The notes under the pieces were generated by a model that searched no databases, was not told where the DNA came from, and saw nothing but the letters and a program-made list of their open reading frames with translations. Source: Azospirillum ramasamyi (GTDB taxonomy: Bacteria; Pseudomonadota; Alphaproteobacteria; Azospirillales; Azospirillaceae). From it: a stretch of 64,000 nucleotides of DNA. Each line of letters starts with the position of its first letter. The first letter of the stretch is position 1. Where the stretch lies: positions 480,978 through 544,977 of the forward strand of contig NZ_CP029829.1 in assembly GCF_003233655.1 (NCBI RefSeq), given 5' to 3'. Position numbers and translations under genes: made by a program. Positions 11,263 to 20,562 of the stretch are shown piece by piece.

Positions 11263-11946
11263 TCACATGCTCGCTTTGCCGCCGTGGGAGGACGACCAGC
11301 CGACCGGGTCGTTCAGGAACTTCTCGACTTCCGACAGGGTGTTCTCGTCGAAATAGCGGTTGTCGCGGGCGACCTTCAGAACGTCCCACCAGGTGCACAG
11401 CGCGTGCAGGCGCACGCCGATGGCGTCCATGTTGACCTGCGACTGCGGGAAGATGCCGTAGTGGAAGATCACGAAGGTGTCGGTCACCTGGGCGCCGCCG
11501 TTGCGCAGCGCGGTGACGAAGTTCTCCTTGCTCTTGCCGTCGGTCGCCAGATCCTCGACCAGCAGGACGCGCTGCCCCTCGGTCAGCAGGCCTTCGATCT
11601 GGGCGTTGCGGCCGAAGCCCTTCGGCTTCTTGCGCACGTACTGCATCGGCAGTTCCAGCCGGTCGGCGATCCAGGCGGCGAAGGGAATGCCGGCGGTCTC
11701 GCCGCCCGCCACCGCATCGATGGCCTCATAGCCGATCTCGCGCTCGATCGTGGCGACCGCGAAATCCATCAGCGCCTTGCGGGCGCGCGGGAAGGACACG
11801 ATGCGGCGGCAATCGGTATAGACCGGGCTGGCCCAGCCCGAGGTGAAGATGAAGGGCGTCTCGGCGTTGAAATGCAGCGCCTTGATCTCCAGCAGGATCT
11901 TGGCCGCGGTGGCGGCGATGGTGGCCTGATCGGGCAGGGTAGACAT
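11263..11946 (-). CDS. pyrE: orotate phosphoribosyltransferase
   Basis: 227 residues from MSTLPDQ; a longer in-frame start at 12018 would add an unconserved tail. The protein joins orotate and PRPP to give OMP in pyrimidine synthesis. The PRPP-binding loop is visible as [14 protein letters not shown] near residue 130, with the preceding [10 protein letters not shown] strand that carries the catalytic lysines. [15 protein letters not shown] is the other conserved block. It is a single gene, convergent with the glycosyltransferase operon. Confidence 0.95.
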   Translation of the reverse strand: MSTLPDQATIAATAAKILLEIKALHFNAETPFIFTSGWASPVYTDCRRIVSFPRARKALMDFAVATIEREIGYEAIDAVAGGETAGIPFAAWIADRLELPMQYVRKKPKGFGRNAQIEGLLTEGQRVLLVEDLATDGKSKENFVTALRNGGAQVTDTFVIFHYGIFPQSQVNMDAIGVRLHALCTWWDVLKVARDNRYFDENTLSEVEKFLNDPVGWSSSHGGKASM

Positions 11947-12080
11947 GACGGAAGGCTCCGGAAAACGGGATGGCTCGCGCGTTGCCCCCTGTGTAGCGGC
12001 GTGATCGCGGATTCGCAACGGCGGGGGGCGTCGCCGGCCTGTCTGACGAGAGTTTCAGAGCCCTGCTTCTGACTGGTGCT

Positions 12081-12611
12081 TCAGACCGGGATGTCGCCGA
12101 ACACCCGGCCCGCCGGTTCCGCCGGAGCGCCGGCGTCGGCGGCGCCCTTCAGCCAGCGTGCGAACTGGCGGTCGGCGGTGTTGATGTGCAGCATCAGCCA
12201 TTGCGGCAGGAATTCCGCCAGGCTGTTGCGAACCTCCTCATCCGCCACCTCGCCGGAGGCGAAAGCATGGACGCGGTCCCGGGCGAGCTGGTGCTGGGCG
12301 AGGTGGTCGTCGAGGAAGGGATAGCCCGCCTCCTCCATCACCTGCTGTTCGTCGGTGAAATGCGACTCGGTGTAGGCGACGGCGGCGGCCAGGGTCCTGC
12401 GCATCTCCTCGGCCGGATGACCTTCGGTGACGGCGCGCTCGAAGGCCTGGACCAGGGCGATCCACTCGCGATGCTGCTCGTCGATCGACGCGATGCCCAG
12501 GATCAGGTCGTCGCTCCACACGAGGCGGCCGTAATCGACGGTGTCGGCGCTTTCGCTGTCGCTCATGGAGCTGTCGATCATGGCGGAACCCGTGCTGGTC
12601 GGTAGGTGCAT
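12081..12611 (-). CDS. bacteriohemerythrin
   Basis: 176 residues forming one hemerythrin domain. The di-iron ligands are all recognisable in order: DEQHREW, ESHFTDEQ (His and Glu), DHLAQHQLAR, and LMLHINTAD. Such proteins bind O2 reversibly at a non-heme di-iron site, for sensing, storage or delivery. The N-terminal ~25 residues precede the conserved VWSDDLILGI start, so translation may instead begin at 12581 or 12566. It is followed on the same strand side by a chemoreceptor 120 bp away, suggesting an oxygen-linked motility role. Elsewhere in this window (43405-45591) the same two domains are fused in one protein. Confidence 0.93.
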   Translation of the reverse strand: MHLPTSTGSAMIDSSMSDSESADTVDYGRLVWSDDLILGIASIDEQHREWIALVQAFERAVTEGHPAEEMRRTLAAAVAYTESHFTDEQQVMEEAGYPFLDDHLAQHQLARDRVHAFASGEVADEEVRNSLAEFLPQWLMLHINTADRQFARWLKGAADAGAPAEPAGRVFGDIPV

Positions 12612-12730
12612 CCGTCGGATGGCGCGCGCAGGACGTGCGGCGGCCGGAGTCTCCTAAATCTTCCCGGCCGCCGACCGCAAGCGTCGGCGATGCTACCTAT
12701 TGCCGCGTCCCCGCTTCATGACCGCCGGTA

Positions 12731-14437
12731 TCAGACGGCGCCGCGGACGCTGCCCAGGAAGCGGTCCACCTGACTGCGCAGCAGCTCCGCCTGCTTCGAC
12801 AGCTCGCCGGAGGAGGAGAGAAGGCGCGAGGCCCCGCTTCCGGTCTCCGACGCCGCCTGAAGGACGCCGCCGATGGACGAGGACACCTCGTTGGTGCCGG
12901 CCGCCGCCTGCTGGACGTTGCGGGCGATCTCCATGGTCGCGGCGTTCTGGCCGTCGACCGCTTGCGCGATGGTGCCGACGATGGCGTTCACCTCGCCGAT
13001 CGTCGCGGCGATGTTCTGGATCGCCTGCACGGCGTCGGCGGTCGCCGTCTGGATTTCCTGGATCTGCTGCGAGATGTCGCCGGTGGCCTTGGCGGTCTGG
13101 TTGGCGAGGCTCTTCACCTCGCTGGCCACCACGGCGAAGCCCTTGCCCGCCTCGCCGGCGCGGGCCGCCTCGATGGTCGCGTTCAGCGCCAGCAGGTTGG
13201 TCTGCCCGGCGATGGAGCTGATCAGGTTCACCACGTCGCCGATCTGGTTCGCCTTGGCGGACAGGCCGTCGACGATGCGGTTGGTGCCGTCCGCCTGATC
13301 GGCCGCGTGTCTGGCCTTGCGGCTGCTCTCGCCGATCTGGCGTCCGATCTCGGCGATGGAGGCCGCCAGTTCCTCCGCGGCGGCGGCGACGGTCTGGACA
13401 TTGACCGAGGCCTGTTCGGACGCGGCGGCGACGGTGGTCGCCTGGGTCTCGGTATGGTCGGCGGTGGTCGTCAGCGACTGCGCCAGCGCCCGCACCTCGG
13501 TCGAGGAGGTGGAAACGCTGTCGACCACGCCCTTCACCTCGCGCTCGAACCGGCTGGCCAGCGCCGCCATCTCGGCACGCTTGCGCTCCTCGGCGGCGTG
13601 CTCGGCCTCGGCCTGGCGGCGGCGGAAGGCGTCGGCCTCCACCGCGTTGGCCTTGAACACCTCGACGGCGCCGGTGATCTGCCCGATCTCGTCCCGCGAG
13701 CCGGAGGCTGGCACGGCCACGGTCAGATCGCCTCTCGCCAGCGTCAGCATCGCGTCGGTCAGCCGGCGCAGCGGACGCAGGGCCGCCACCGTCCACAGCC
13801 CGAAACCGGCGGCCAGCAGCAGGGCGGCGCCGCACAGCGACAGCATCAGCGTCTGGAAGCCGCTGGCCACTGCGCGCGCACGGGCGGCGATCTGCTGGTT
13901 CTTGCGCTCCTGCAGGTCGATGAAGGCGTTGATGCGCTTCAGCCATTCGGTGAAGGCCGGACGGGCGTCCTGCATCAGCGCCTTCTGGGCGCCGGCCATG
14001 TCGTTGGCCTTGCGGGCGGCGATGACCGCCGTGAGCGTCGGCAGGGCCTTCGTCTCGATCTCCTTGATGCCGGCGAGCAGGGACCGCTCTTCCGGCTCGA
14101 CATCGGCCATGCCCGCGAACATGGCGTCGAGAGGCTTGGCGGATTGCTCGTAGAAGGCGGCCAACCGGTCGATGTCGGCGAGCGCCGCGGACAGGGTCGC
14201 CGGATCGGTGGCCAGCACCACGTCGCGCAGCGCGATGGCGCGGTCATGCACGCTGCCACGGAAGTTGATGGCGTAGCGCTGCTTGACGCTGTTCACCTCG
14301 TTGATCCGGGTGAGGTCGGAGTCGATCTTCCGCACCTCGCGGACGCCGGTGACGGTCAGGCTCAGCAGGAGAAGAAGCACCACGCCGAAGCCGAGAAACA
14401 GCCGCGTGCGTATGGTGGCGTGCCGGGAAAGGAACAT
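12731..14437 (-). CDS. methyl-accepting chemotaxis protein (4HB-type sensor)
   Basis: 568 residues. Order: transmembrane helix about 12-32; a helical periplasmic domain about 33-190 resembling the four-helix-bundle sensor; second membrane helix about 193-215; HAMP ([18 protein letters not shown]); long coiled-coil signalling domain with the conserved tip [20 protein letters not shown] near residue 420. The usual C-terminal pentapeptide tether for methylation enzymes is absent (ends SVRGAV). It senses an unknown ligand and controls CheA. It lies upstream of the bacteriohemerythrin gene on the same strand. Confidence 0.95.
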   Translation of the reverse strand: MFLSRHATIRTRLFLGFGVVLLLLLSLTVTGVREVRKIDSDLTRINEVNSVKQRYAINFRGSVHDRAIALRDVVLATDPATLSAALADIDRLAAFYEQSAKPLDAMFAGMADVEPEERSLLAGIKEIETKALPTLTAVIAARKANDMAGAQKALMQDARPAFTEWLKRINAFIDLQERKNQQIAARARAVASGFQTLMLSLCGAALLLAAGFGLWTVAALRPLRRLTDAMLTLARGDLTVAVPASGSRDEIGQITGAVEVFKANAVEADAFRRRQAEAEHAAEERKRAEMAALASRFEREVKGVVDSVSTSSTEVRALAQSLTTTADHTETQATTVAAASEQASVNVQTVAAAAEELAASIAEIGRQIGESSRKARHAADQADGTNRIVDGLSAKANQIGDVVNLISSIAGQTNLLALNATIEAARAGEAGKGFAVVASEVKSLANQTAKATGDISQQIQEIQTATADAVQAIQNIAATIGEVNAIVGTIAQAVDGQNAATMEIARNVQQAAAGTNEVSSSIGGVLQAASETGSGASRLLSSSGELSKQAELLRSQVDRFLGSVRGAV

Positions 14438-14681
14438 TGCGGCGCATCCCGTCGATAATGACGATGGCAGGGGAGTTCATCCTATACGAAAGATTCTGCT
14501 CTTTCGGTGATATCGAAATGTGACATCGCGTGCGCTTGGCAAGCCTGCCGGGAAAACATGTTCCAGGGGGGAAGGGGGACCGGAGCGGCGGCCGCAAGGA
14601 AGGCGGGTTGCGGATCGGTGGCGGTGCCGCAATATGCGTCGGGCCTGCAACTTTCCGGGAGTTCGCGCCTTGGGACCGTCG
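14438..14681. other. divergent promoter region, chemoreceptor / S10 carboxypeptidase
   Basis: About 240 bp between two divergent genes. It contains an AT-richer patch near 14480-14525, where the minus-strand promoter would be expected. In-frame codons run upstream of the S10 gene but show no conserved sequence and would place the signal peptide internally. No clear operator was identified. Confidence 0.35.
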
Positions 14682-16334
14682 ATGCCGCCTCAGCCCCCAT
14701 CCGCCCGGCCGCCGCGACGGCTCCGCCTCCCATCCGGCATCCTGGCGCTGGCGTTGCTGCCGGCCCTTCTGGCGCCGCTTTCCCCCGGTTCCGCTTTCGC
14801 CCAGGACACTGAACAGGAGGCCGCTCAGGACTCTGGGCAGGATGCTGCGCAAGGTAGGGCGGAGGCCGCCAAGCCCGGCGCGGGGGCGGAGGACCGGAGG
14901 CGGGAGGACCGCAGGGGTGACGATCTCCAGGGATTCGACCCGCAGCGCAGCGTGACCCGGCACAGCCTGCCGCTTCCCGGCGGGGCGCTGGCCTATGAAG
15001 CGACGGCGGAATTCCTGCCGCTGCGCGACGGCGCCAAGGAGGAATTGGCGGCCCGCATCTTCACGGTGTCCTACATCGCCGAGCCGAAGAACCCGGCCGA
15101 TGGGCCGCGGCCCGTCACCTTCGTCTTCAACGGCGGGCCGGGCGCCGCGTCGGCCTACATGCATCTTGGAGCGGCCGGACCCAAGGTGGTCGCCTTCGGG
15201 CCCGACGGCACCCTGCCGCCGCCGCCCGCCGCGCTCGTCGACAATCCCGACAGCTGGCTGGCCTTCACCGACCTGGTCTTCGTCGATCCGGTCGGGACGG
15301 GCTTCAGCCGGGCCGTGAAGCCCGACGAGACGGAGAAGCGCTTCTGGTCGGTGGACGGCGACGCGCGGGCGATGGCCGAGGTCGTCCGGCTCTGGCTGAC
15401 CCGCCATGGGCGCTGGTCGTCTCCTGTTTTCCTCGCCGGGGAAAGCTATGGCGGCTTCCGCATCGCCAAGATGGCCGAGGAACTGATCGATCAGGCCGGG
15501 CTTGCGGTGAGCGGGCTGATCCTGGTCTCGCCCGTCGTCGATTTCGCCGCCATCGACGAGGACGGCATCCTCGGCCCCGCGTGGAAGCTGCCGTCCATGG
15601 CCGCCTCCGCCGCCGCGCTGGGACGCAGGACCGGCACCCCTGAACAGGCGGCAGAGGCGGCGGAGCGGTTCGCGCTCGGCCCCTACCTGACCGGACTTGC
15701 CGGGATGGACTATGGGCGGCTCGACGCCGCGCAGGACCTCTTCGCCGAGGTCGCGCGCATCACCGGCCTGCCGGTGGAGATCGTGCGCCGCCAGCGCGGG
15801 CGGGTGCCGATGGGCGCCTTCACGCGCGAGCTTCTGCGCGACCAGGGGCGCATCCTCAGCATCTATGACGGCACCTTCACCGCGGCCGATCCCGATCCGG
15901 GCGCGGCCCGCATTCCATTCGATCCCTTCCTGAAGGGGACGGTGCCGACCTACACGACAGCCTTCGCCGCATACGCCCATGATGCTCTGGGGGTGCGGAC
16001 CGACGCGCCCTACCGGCTGCTGAGCAACCGGGTGAACCGGAACTGGGAATGGCCGCGGATGTCGGTGCCGAGCGCCGTCGACGCGCTGCAGACGGCGCTG
16101 ACCCTGCAGCCGGCGCTGCGGGTGCGGATCGTCCATGGCCTTACCGACCTGATCACCCCCTACATGGCCTCGCGCTGGGTGGCGTCCAGGCTGGAGTTGC
16201 CGGAGGGCGAGCGCGACCGGGTGGCGGTGACGGTGCATCCCGGCGGGCACATGATGTACACGCGGCCGGAGGGCCGCGCCGCGCTGGCCGCCGATGCCCG
16301 CGCCCTGGTCGAGGAGGCCCTGCGCAACCGCTGA
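14682..16334 (+). CDS. S10 family serine carboxypeptidase-like exported protein
   Basis: 550 residues from MPPQPPSARPP, which puts a signal peptide (Arg-rich, then LALALLPALLAPLSPGSAFA) at the N terminus; longer in-frame starts would not. A Gln/Asp/Glu/Arg-rich linker follows to about residue 85. The S10 core shows the oxyanion region FVFNGGPGAAS, the nucleophile GESYGGF, an acidic region HGLTDLITPY and the catalytic His in HPGGHMMY near the end. Peptidase S10 enzymes trim C-terminal residues at acidic pH. It should work in the periplasm or outside. It converges on the flagellin gene with a shared terminator between. Confidence 0.92.
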   Translation: MPPQPPSARPPRRLRLPSGILALALLPALLAPLSPGSAFAQDTEQEAAQDSGQDAAQGRAEAAKPGAGAEDRRREDRRGDDLQGFDPQRSVTRHSLPLPGGALAYEATAEFLPLRDGAKEELAARIFTVSYIAEPKNPADGPRPVTFVFNGGPGAASAYMHLGAAGPKVVAFGPDGTLPPPPAALVDNPDSWLAFTDLVFVDPVGTGFSRAVKPDETEKRFWSVDGDARAMAEVVRLWLTRHGRWSSPVFLAGESYGGFRIAKMAEELIDQAGLAVSGLILVSPVVDFAAIDEDGILGPAWKLPSMAASAAALGRRTGTPEQAAEAAERFALGPYLTGLAGMDYGRLDAAQDLFAEVARITGLPVEIVRRQRGRVPMGAFTRELLRDQGRILSIYDGTFTAADPDPGAARIPFDPFLKGTVPTYTTAFAAYAHDALGVRTDAPYRLLSNRVNRNWEWPRMSVPSAVDALQTALTLQPALRVRIVHGLTDLITPYMASRWVASRLELPEGERDRVAVTVHPGGHMMYTRPEGRAALAADARALVEEALRNR

Positions 16335-16420
16335 CGACGCCGGCCGGCCGCGCCCGCCGGTTGAAGGCGGGCACAAGCCGTCCTGAGATGGCGTCCTGAA
16401 CAGGCCGGAGAGAGGAATCG

Positions 16421-16454
16421 AAAAGGGGGCGCCCCGGTCGGAGCGCCCCCTTTT
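16421..16454. terminator. bidirectional intrinsic terminator
   Basis: A perfect 12-bp stem AAAAGGGGGCGC / GCGCCCCCTTTT around a 10-base loop, with A/T runs that give a U-tract on both strands. It sits between the convergent S10 carboxypeptidase and flagellin genes and should end both transcripts. Confidence 0.88.
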
Positions 16455-16488
16455 CGTGTATCCGGCCCTGGTCCGGCCCTGGTCCGGC

Positions 16489-18348
16489 TTAGAACAGACG
16501 CAGGATCGACTGCTGCGACTGGTTGGCCAGCGAGAGGGCGATGGTGCCGAGCTGCTGACGGGTCTGCAGCATCAGCAGGCTGGCGCCTTCCTCGTTCTGG
16601 TCGGCCAGCGTCAGCTTGCTGGCGCCTTCCGTCAGCACGTCGCTGAACTCCTTGGTGAAGCTCTCGCGGGTCGTGATGATGTTCAGGTTGGTCGACAGCG
16701 ACTGCGACGCGGAACGGATCGTCGCCTTGGCGTTGTCCAGGCCGGCCACCGCCTTGTCGATGTCGGCGCGGTCCATCCAGTCGTTCTGCGCGCCATCCAT
16801 CCGCAGGCCCTGGCCGCTGGTCGACAGGTTCACGGCGTTCACGGTGATCGAGTTGGTGTTGCGCTCGTTCAGCTGAACCGTGATGTCGTTCGACGTGGTG
16901 GCGTCGGAAATCTGCTTGGTGACGATGTTGGCCGAGCAGTTGGCCGTCGCCGCCTGCTGGATGGTCGAGGCGTCGATGCCCAGCCGCACCGTGCCGGTGT
17001 CGAAGGTGAAGGACTGTTCGCCGCCGGACAGCTTGCCGTCGCCGCGTTCGTTCATGCCGTCGCGGGTGACCTGGGCGCCGCTGGAGTTGGTCACCTGGAT
17101 CTGCAGGTCGACCTTCTTCTCGATGGTCGAGATGCCGTTGCCCTGGTTGTTCGCCGCTTCCAGCAGCTTGCGGTCGACGGTGAAGGACACCACCGTGCCC
17201 GACGCGAAGCTTTCCGAGATCTTCTTGGTCAGCGCGTTGGTCGTGCTGGCCGTCACGGTGAAGTCGCGGACCACGCCGGCGGTGGTCGCACCGGTCAGGA
17301 CGATCGTGTTGCCGGAGCCCAGCGAAGCGGTGGCGACGTCCTTGCCCTGCAGGCGGCCGCTGGTGATGGCGTTGCTGATCGATGCCACCAGCTGGGCGGC
17401 GACGTTGCCGCTTCCGCTCATGCCCACGGCGACGTCGCCGGAGGTGGCGGTGTAGCTGAAGGTCTGGCCTTCGACGGTGATGCTGAAGATGTCGCCTTCT
17501 TCGATGGTGCCGCTGACGTTCACGCCCGACTGCTGCGCGTTGCCGGCCGTGGCGGCCTGCGCCAGATTGGTCGTCATCGTCTGCGTGTTGTCGAAGTAGG
17601 AGATCGTGCGGCTTTCGTTGCCGTCCGACACGATGAAGTCGCGGGTGCGGCCGTTGGCGCCGCGGACTTCGATCTGGACGTCGGAGAAGCTGCCCAGCGT
17701 GCTGGACATCGTGCCCGACAGCTTCAGGCCGACGAGGCCGTGCTTGTTCTCGGCCTTGGAGATGTCGGCGGTCTTGCCCTCAACCGAACCGTCGCCCTTG
17801 ATGCGGATCGAATAGGTGTCGGGGGAGATGACGTTGGTGACGCGGGCGTTGTCGACGCCGGTGATGGTGTTGACGGCGGCGCGGGACTCGCTGGTGCTGT
17901 CCATGCTCATGCCGTTGCCGTTGATCAGGTTCTTGCCCTGATAACCGCTGTCGGCGGCCAGCTTGTCGATCTGGTCCTTCAGCGTGTTGAACTGGGCGGC
18001 CAGCGACTTGCGGGTGGCCACGGAGGCGGCGTCGGTGCCCAGCGCGGCGTAGGCGGCGGTGGTCAGGCCCTTGGCCTGGTCGACCAGCGAGTCGATCGAG
18101 GTCAGGCCCTTGTCGGCGGCCTGGATGGTGCTGATCGACTGGCCCATCGCGTCCTTCAGCGAGGACAGGTCGCCGGCACGCTGGTTCAGGCCCTTGGCGG
18201 CGAAGAAGGAGGTGGGACCATCCAGAGCCGAGTTGATCTTGTTGCCCGTCGACAGGATGTTCTGCTTCTTGTCGATTTGCGACTGCGTGCTCTGCAGCTG
18301 CAGCAGGTTCGTGCGCATCGAGGCGGTCAGGGTCACATTACCGGCCAT
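16489..18348 (-). CDS. flagellin
   Basis: 619 residues from MAGNVTLTAS, chosen because a strong Shine-Dalgarno (AAGGAGA) lies just upstream; the frame is open further but without family sequence. Conserved D0/D1 ends are present: LSTGNKINSALDGPTSFFAAKGLNQRA near the start, and the C-terminal coiled region ending SLANQSQQSILRLF. The long Thr/Ser/Gly-rich middle (about residues 170-510) is the variable, surface-exposed part. A single cysteine (ATANCSANI, near residue 500) is odd for a flagellin. It stands alone, without flaF, flbT or a hook gene next to it. Upstream is a sigma54-like promoter candidate. Confidence 0.96.
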   Translation of the reverse strand: MAGNVTLTASMRTNLLQLQSTQSQIDKKQNILSTGNKINSALDGPTSFFAAKGLNQRAGDLSSLKDAMGQSISTIQAADKGLTSIDSLVDQAKGLTTAAYAALGTDAASVATRKSLAAQFNTLKDQIDKLAADSGYQGKNLINGNGMSMDSTSESRAAVNTITGVDNARVTNVISPDTYSIRIKGDGSVEGKTADISKAENKHGLVGLKLSGTMSSTLGSFSDVQIEVRGANGRTRDFIVSDGNESRTISYFDNTQTMTTNLAQAATAGNAQQSGVNVSGTIEEGDIFSITVEGQTFSYTATSGDVAVGMSGSGNVAAQLVASISNAITSGRLQGKDVATASLGSGNTIVLTGATTAGVVRDFTVTASTTNALTKKISESFASGTVVSFTVDRKLLEAANNQGNGISTIEKKVDLQIQVTNSSGAQVTRDGMNERGDGKLSGGEQSFTFDTGTVRLGIDASTIQQAATANCSANIVTKQISDATTSNDITVQLNERNTNSITVNAVNLSTSGQGLRMDGAQNDWMDRADIDKAVAGLDNAKATIRSASQSLSTNLNIITTRESFTKEFSDVLTEGASKLTLADQNEEGASLLMLQTRQQLGTIALSLANQSQQSILRLF

Positions 18349-18729
18349 GGTCCTAGTCTCCTTCTGAGGCTGTCCCCGCGCTTGGTCATTTGACCGGCGA
18401 GGCAACGTGCGTTTTCCTGACACCACTGTTTCAAGCGCCGTGCCAACTGCGCTGATGTGCCATAAGGCGCTGATTTTCCTATGGAATAAAAAAGGGTCGG
18501 CAAAAAGGGCAGGGTTGGGGCGGCCCCGGCCGGCGGGCGGTCCGAAAAAGTTTCCCGGAATCTTTTGCCGGTGACGGACGGTTCTGCCGAGGTGGCCGGC
18601 GGTAAGAATCTTCCCACCGCCTTGCCGGCGCGGCTATGGTCTGCCTCCAAACCGCGTCCCAAGTATCGAACGCATGAGTATCGAACGCATGGCCCCGACG
18701 CGGGCCGCACCAGGGAAGGGAGAAGCATC
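18349..18729. other. divergent intergenic region upstream of flagellin and RidA gene
   Basis: About 380 bp. It contains an A/T-rich patch unusual for this genome (about 18475-18510, including GGAATAAAAAAGGG), which is the likely leader/promoter area, and a sigma54-like box described separately. On the plus strand a strong ribosome site GGGAAGGGAG precedes the RidA start. A short direct repeat AGTATCGAACGCATG occurs twice at about 18661-18690. Confidence 0.45.
18430..18445 (-). promoter_or_regulatory. candidate sigma54 (-24/-12) promoter for flagellin
   Basis: On the minus strand the sequence reads TGGCACGGCGCTTGAA, matching the consensus TGGCACG-N4-TTGC except for an A in place of the last C. 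It lies about 80 bp upstream of the flagellin start, which would give a leader of about 70 bases. RpoN control of flagellin genes is common. No enhancer-binding site was identified, so this stays a candidate. Confidence 0.45.
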
Positions 18730-19197
18730 ATGACCGGTCGGATCGACGCGCGCCTGGCGGAACTGGGAATCGAGCTGCCGCAGGCCGCGGCCCCGGTGGC
18801 GGCCTATGTGCCCTACACCCGTTCGGGCAACACCCTTTACATCTCGGGCCAGGTCACGGTCTGGAACGGCGAGCGCAAGTTCGTCGGCAAGGTCGGCCAG
18901 GACTTCACGGTGGAGCAGGGCAAGGAAGCGGCGCGCCTTTGCGCGCTGAACATCCTGGCCCAGGCCAAGGCCGCACTGGGCGGCGACCTGGACCGCGTCA
19001 CCCGCGTGCTGCGGCTGGGCGGCTTCGTCAACTCCGGCCCGGACTTCCACGATCATCCGCTGGTGATCAACGGCGCGTCGGAACTGATGCGCGACGTATT
19101 CGGCGAAGCCGGCCAGCATGCCCGCGCCGCGGTCGGCGCCCCATCGCTGCCCGGCAACGTCGCGGTCGAGGTCGACGCCATCCTGGAAGTGGCCTGA
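18730..19197 (+). CDS. RidA family (YjgF/YER057c/UK114) protein
   Basis: 155 residues from the ATG after GGGAAGGGAG. The family pattern is clear: PYTRSGNTLYISGQV near the start, the RVTRVLRLGGFVNSGPDFHDHPLVINGAS centre, and GAPSLPGNVAVEVDAILEVA at the end. RidA enzymes hydrolyse reactive enamine/imine intermediates released by PLP enzymes. This is the longer subgroup (about 150 residues) whose exact activity is less certain than E. coli RidA; the conserved arginine of active RidA near the C-terminal region is not evident (GNVAVEVDA), so activity should not be assumed. Next gene starts 81 bp on. Confidence 0.9.
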   Translation: MTGRIDARLAELGIELPQAAAPVAAYVPYTRSGNTLYISGQVTVWNGERKFVGKVGQDFTVEQGKEAARLCALNILAQAKAALGGDLDRVTRVLRLGGFVNSGPDFHDHPLVINGASELMRDVFGEAGQHARAAVGAPSLPGNVAVEVDAILEVA

Positions 19198-19278
19198 CCC
19201 GCGTCACGGCGGTGCGGGCGTCTTGCCGCAAAGCGGCATGAGGCTTACCTCCTTGCCATCGTTCAAGGAGACGCATGC

Positions 19279-20442
19279 ATGCCCGACGGCAACGACGCGA
19301 TCACCGTCAAAGTTCTGACCGGGATCGGCGAGGCGGACCAGCAGGGCTGGGACGCCTGCGCCGGTCCCGGCAACCCGTTCCTGTCCCACGCCTTTCTCCT
19401 GGCGCTGGAGGAGTCGGGCTCGGCGAACCGCAAGTCGGGCTGGCGTCCCAGCCATCTCGCCGCCTATGACGGTTCCGGCCGGATGGTGGGCGCGGTGCCC
19501 GCCTATCTGAAAAGCCATTCCTACGGCGAATATGTCTTCGACCATGCCTGGGCCAACGCCTATGAGCGGGCGGGCGGCAGCTATTACCCCAAGCTGCAGG
19601 TAGCGGTGCCCTTCACGCCGGTGCCTGGGCCGCGCCTGCTGGCGGCGCCGGGACCGCGGGCGGATGCCGTCGCCGATGCTTTGATTTCGGCGCTGGAGCA
19701 GGTCGCGGAACGCTACGGCGTCTCTTCCGCCCATGTCACCTTCCCGGAGCGTGCGGACTGGGACCGGCTGGGGCAGGCCGGCTGGCTGCAGCGGACCGGC
19801 GTGCAGTATCATTGGCACAACCGCGGCTATGGCAGCTTCGACGAATTCCTGGAGGCGCTGAACTCCCGCAAGCGCAAGGCGATCCGCAAGGAAAGGCGCG
19901 AAGTCGCCGACAGCAGCGTCCGCCTGCACACCCTGACCGGCGACGAACTGAAGCCGCAGCATTGGGACGCCTTCCACCGCTTCTACCTGGACACGGCCGA
20001 CCGCAAATGGGGCGGCGGCTATCTCAACCGCCGCTTCTTCGACCTGCTGGGCGAGACGATGGCCGACCGGGTGGTTCTGGTGATGTGCGAGGATGGCGGG
20101 GAGTGGGTGGCGGGGGCGCTGAACCTGCTGGGCGACGATGCGCTGTACGGCCGCAACTGGGGCTCGGATGGGAGCTACCGCTTTCTGCATTTCGAGGCCT
20201 GCTATTACCGCGCGCTGGATTTCGCCATTGAACGCGGGCTGGCGCGCGTCGAAGCGGGCGCGCAGGGCGAACACAAGATCCAGCGCGGCTACATGCCGGT
20301 GCCGACCTACAGCGCCCATTGGATCGCCGACCCCGGTTTCCGCCGCGCAGTGGACCGCTATCTGGCGCAGGAACGCCCGGCGGTGGCGGCGGAGATCGAG
20401 GCGCTGGGCGACGAACTGTCGCCCTACCGGCGGGAGGGCTAG
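19279..20442 (+). CDS. DUF482 / GNAT-like peptidoglycan-bridge-type acyltransferase
   Basis: 387 residues. AAGGAG is followed by ATGCATG, so translation can start at either of two overlapping ATGs; only the second is in frame. Conserved blocks: NPFLSHAFLLALEESGSA near residue 30, a GEYVFDHAWANAYERAGGSYYPKLQVAVPFTPVPGPRLL stretch (given in part) near residue 78, and the C-terminal GARxEAGAQGEHKIQRGYxP-like segment. These mark the DUF482 proteins, related to GNAT and FemX acyltransferases. The substrate is not established. It probably shares a transcript with the RidA gene. Confidence 0.85.
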   Translation: MPDGNDAITVKVLTGIGEADQQGWDACAGPGNPFLSHAFLLALEESGSANRKSGWRPSHLAAYDGSGRMVGAVPAYLKSHSYGEYVFDHAWANAYERAGGSYYPKLQVAVPFTPVPGPRLLAAPGPRADAVADALISALEQVAERYGVSSAHVTFPERADWDRLGQAGWLQRTGVQYHWHNRGYGSFDEFLEALNSRKRKAIRKERREVADSSVRLHTLTGDELKPQHWDAFHRFYLDTADRKWGGGYLNRRFFDLLGETMADRVVLVMCEDGGEWVAGALNLLGDDALYGRNWGSDGSYRFLHFEACYYRALDFAIERGLARVEAGAQGEHKIQRGYMPVPTYSAHWIADPGFRRAVDRYLAQERPAVAAEIEALGDELSPYRREG

Positions 20443-20445
20443 GGC

Positions 20446-20562
20446 CAAAGCGAATTTGCATTCGCTTTGGATTCACATGACCTCATTCGCCGGTCGGGCT
20501 TCGGCCGCGTGAGCGGCCGGAACCGCCGTCGCGGTCCACAGCGGATTGCAATCCGCTTTAAA
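20446..20562. repeat. 117-bp intergenic repeat, copy 2 (inverted relative to copy 1)
   Basis: Matches the reverse complement of 1261-1377 over its whole length with about a dozen differences by eye, including the palindromes at each end (CCAAAGCGAATTTGCATTCGCTTTGG on one side, given in part; AGCGGATTGCAATCCGCT on the other). It fills the gap between two convergent genes, beginning 4 bp after the DUF482 stop. Its other end supplies the TAA stop (20558-20560) of the CoA-transferase gene. Probably a small mobile or REP-like element. Confidence 0.75.
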
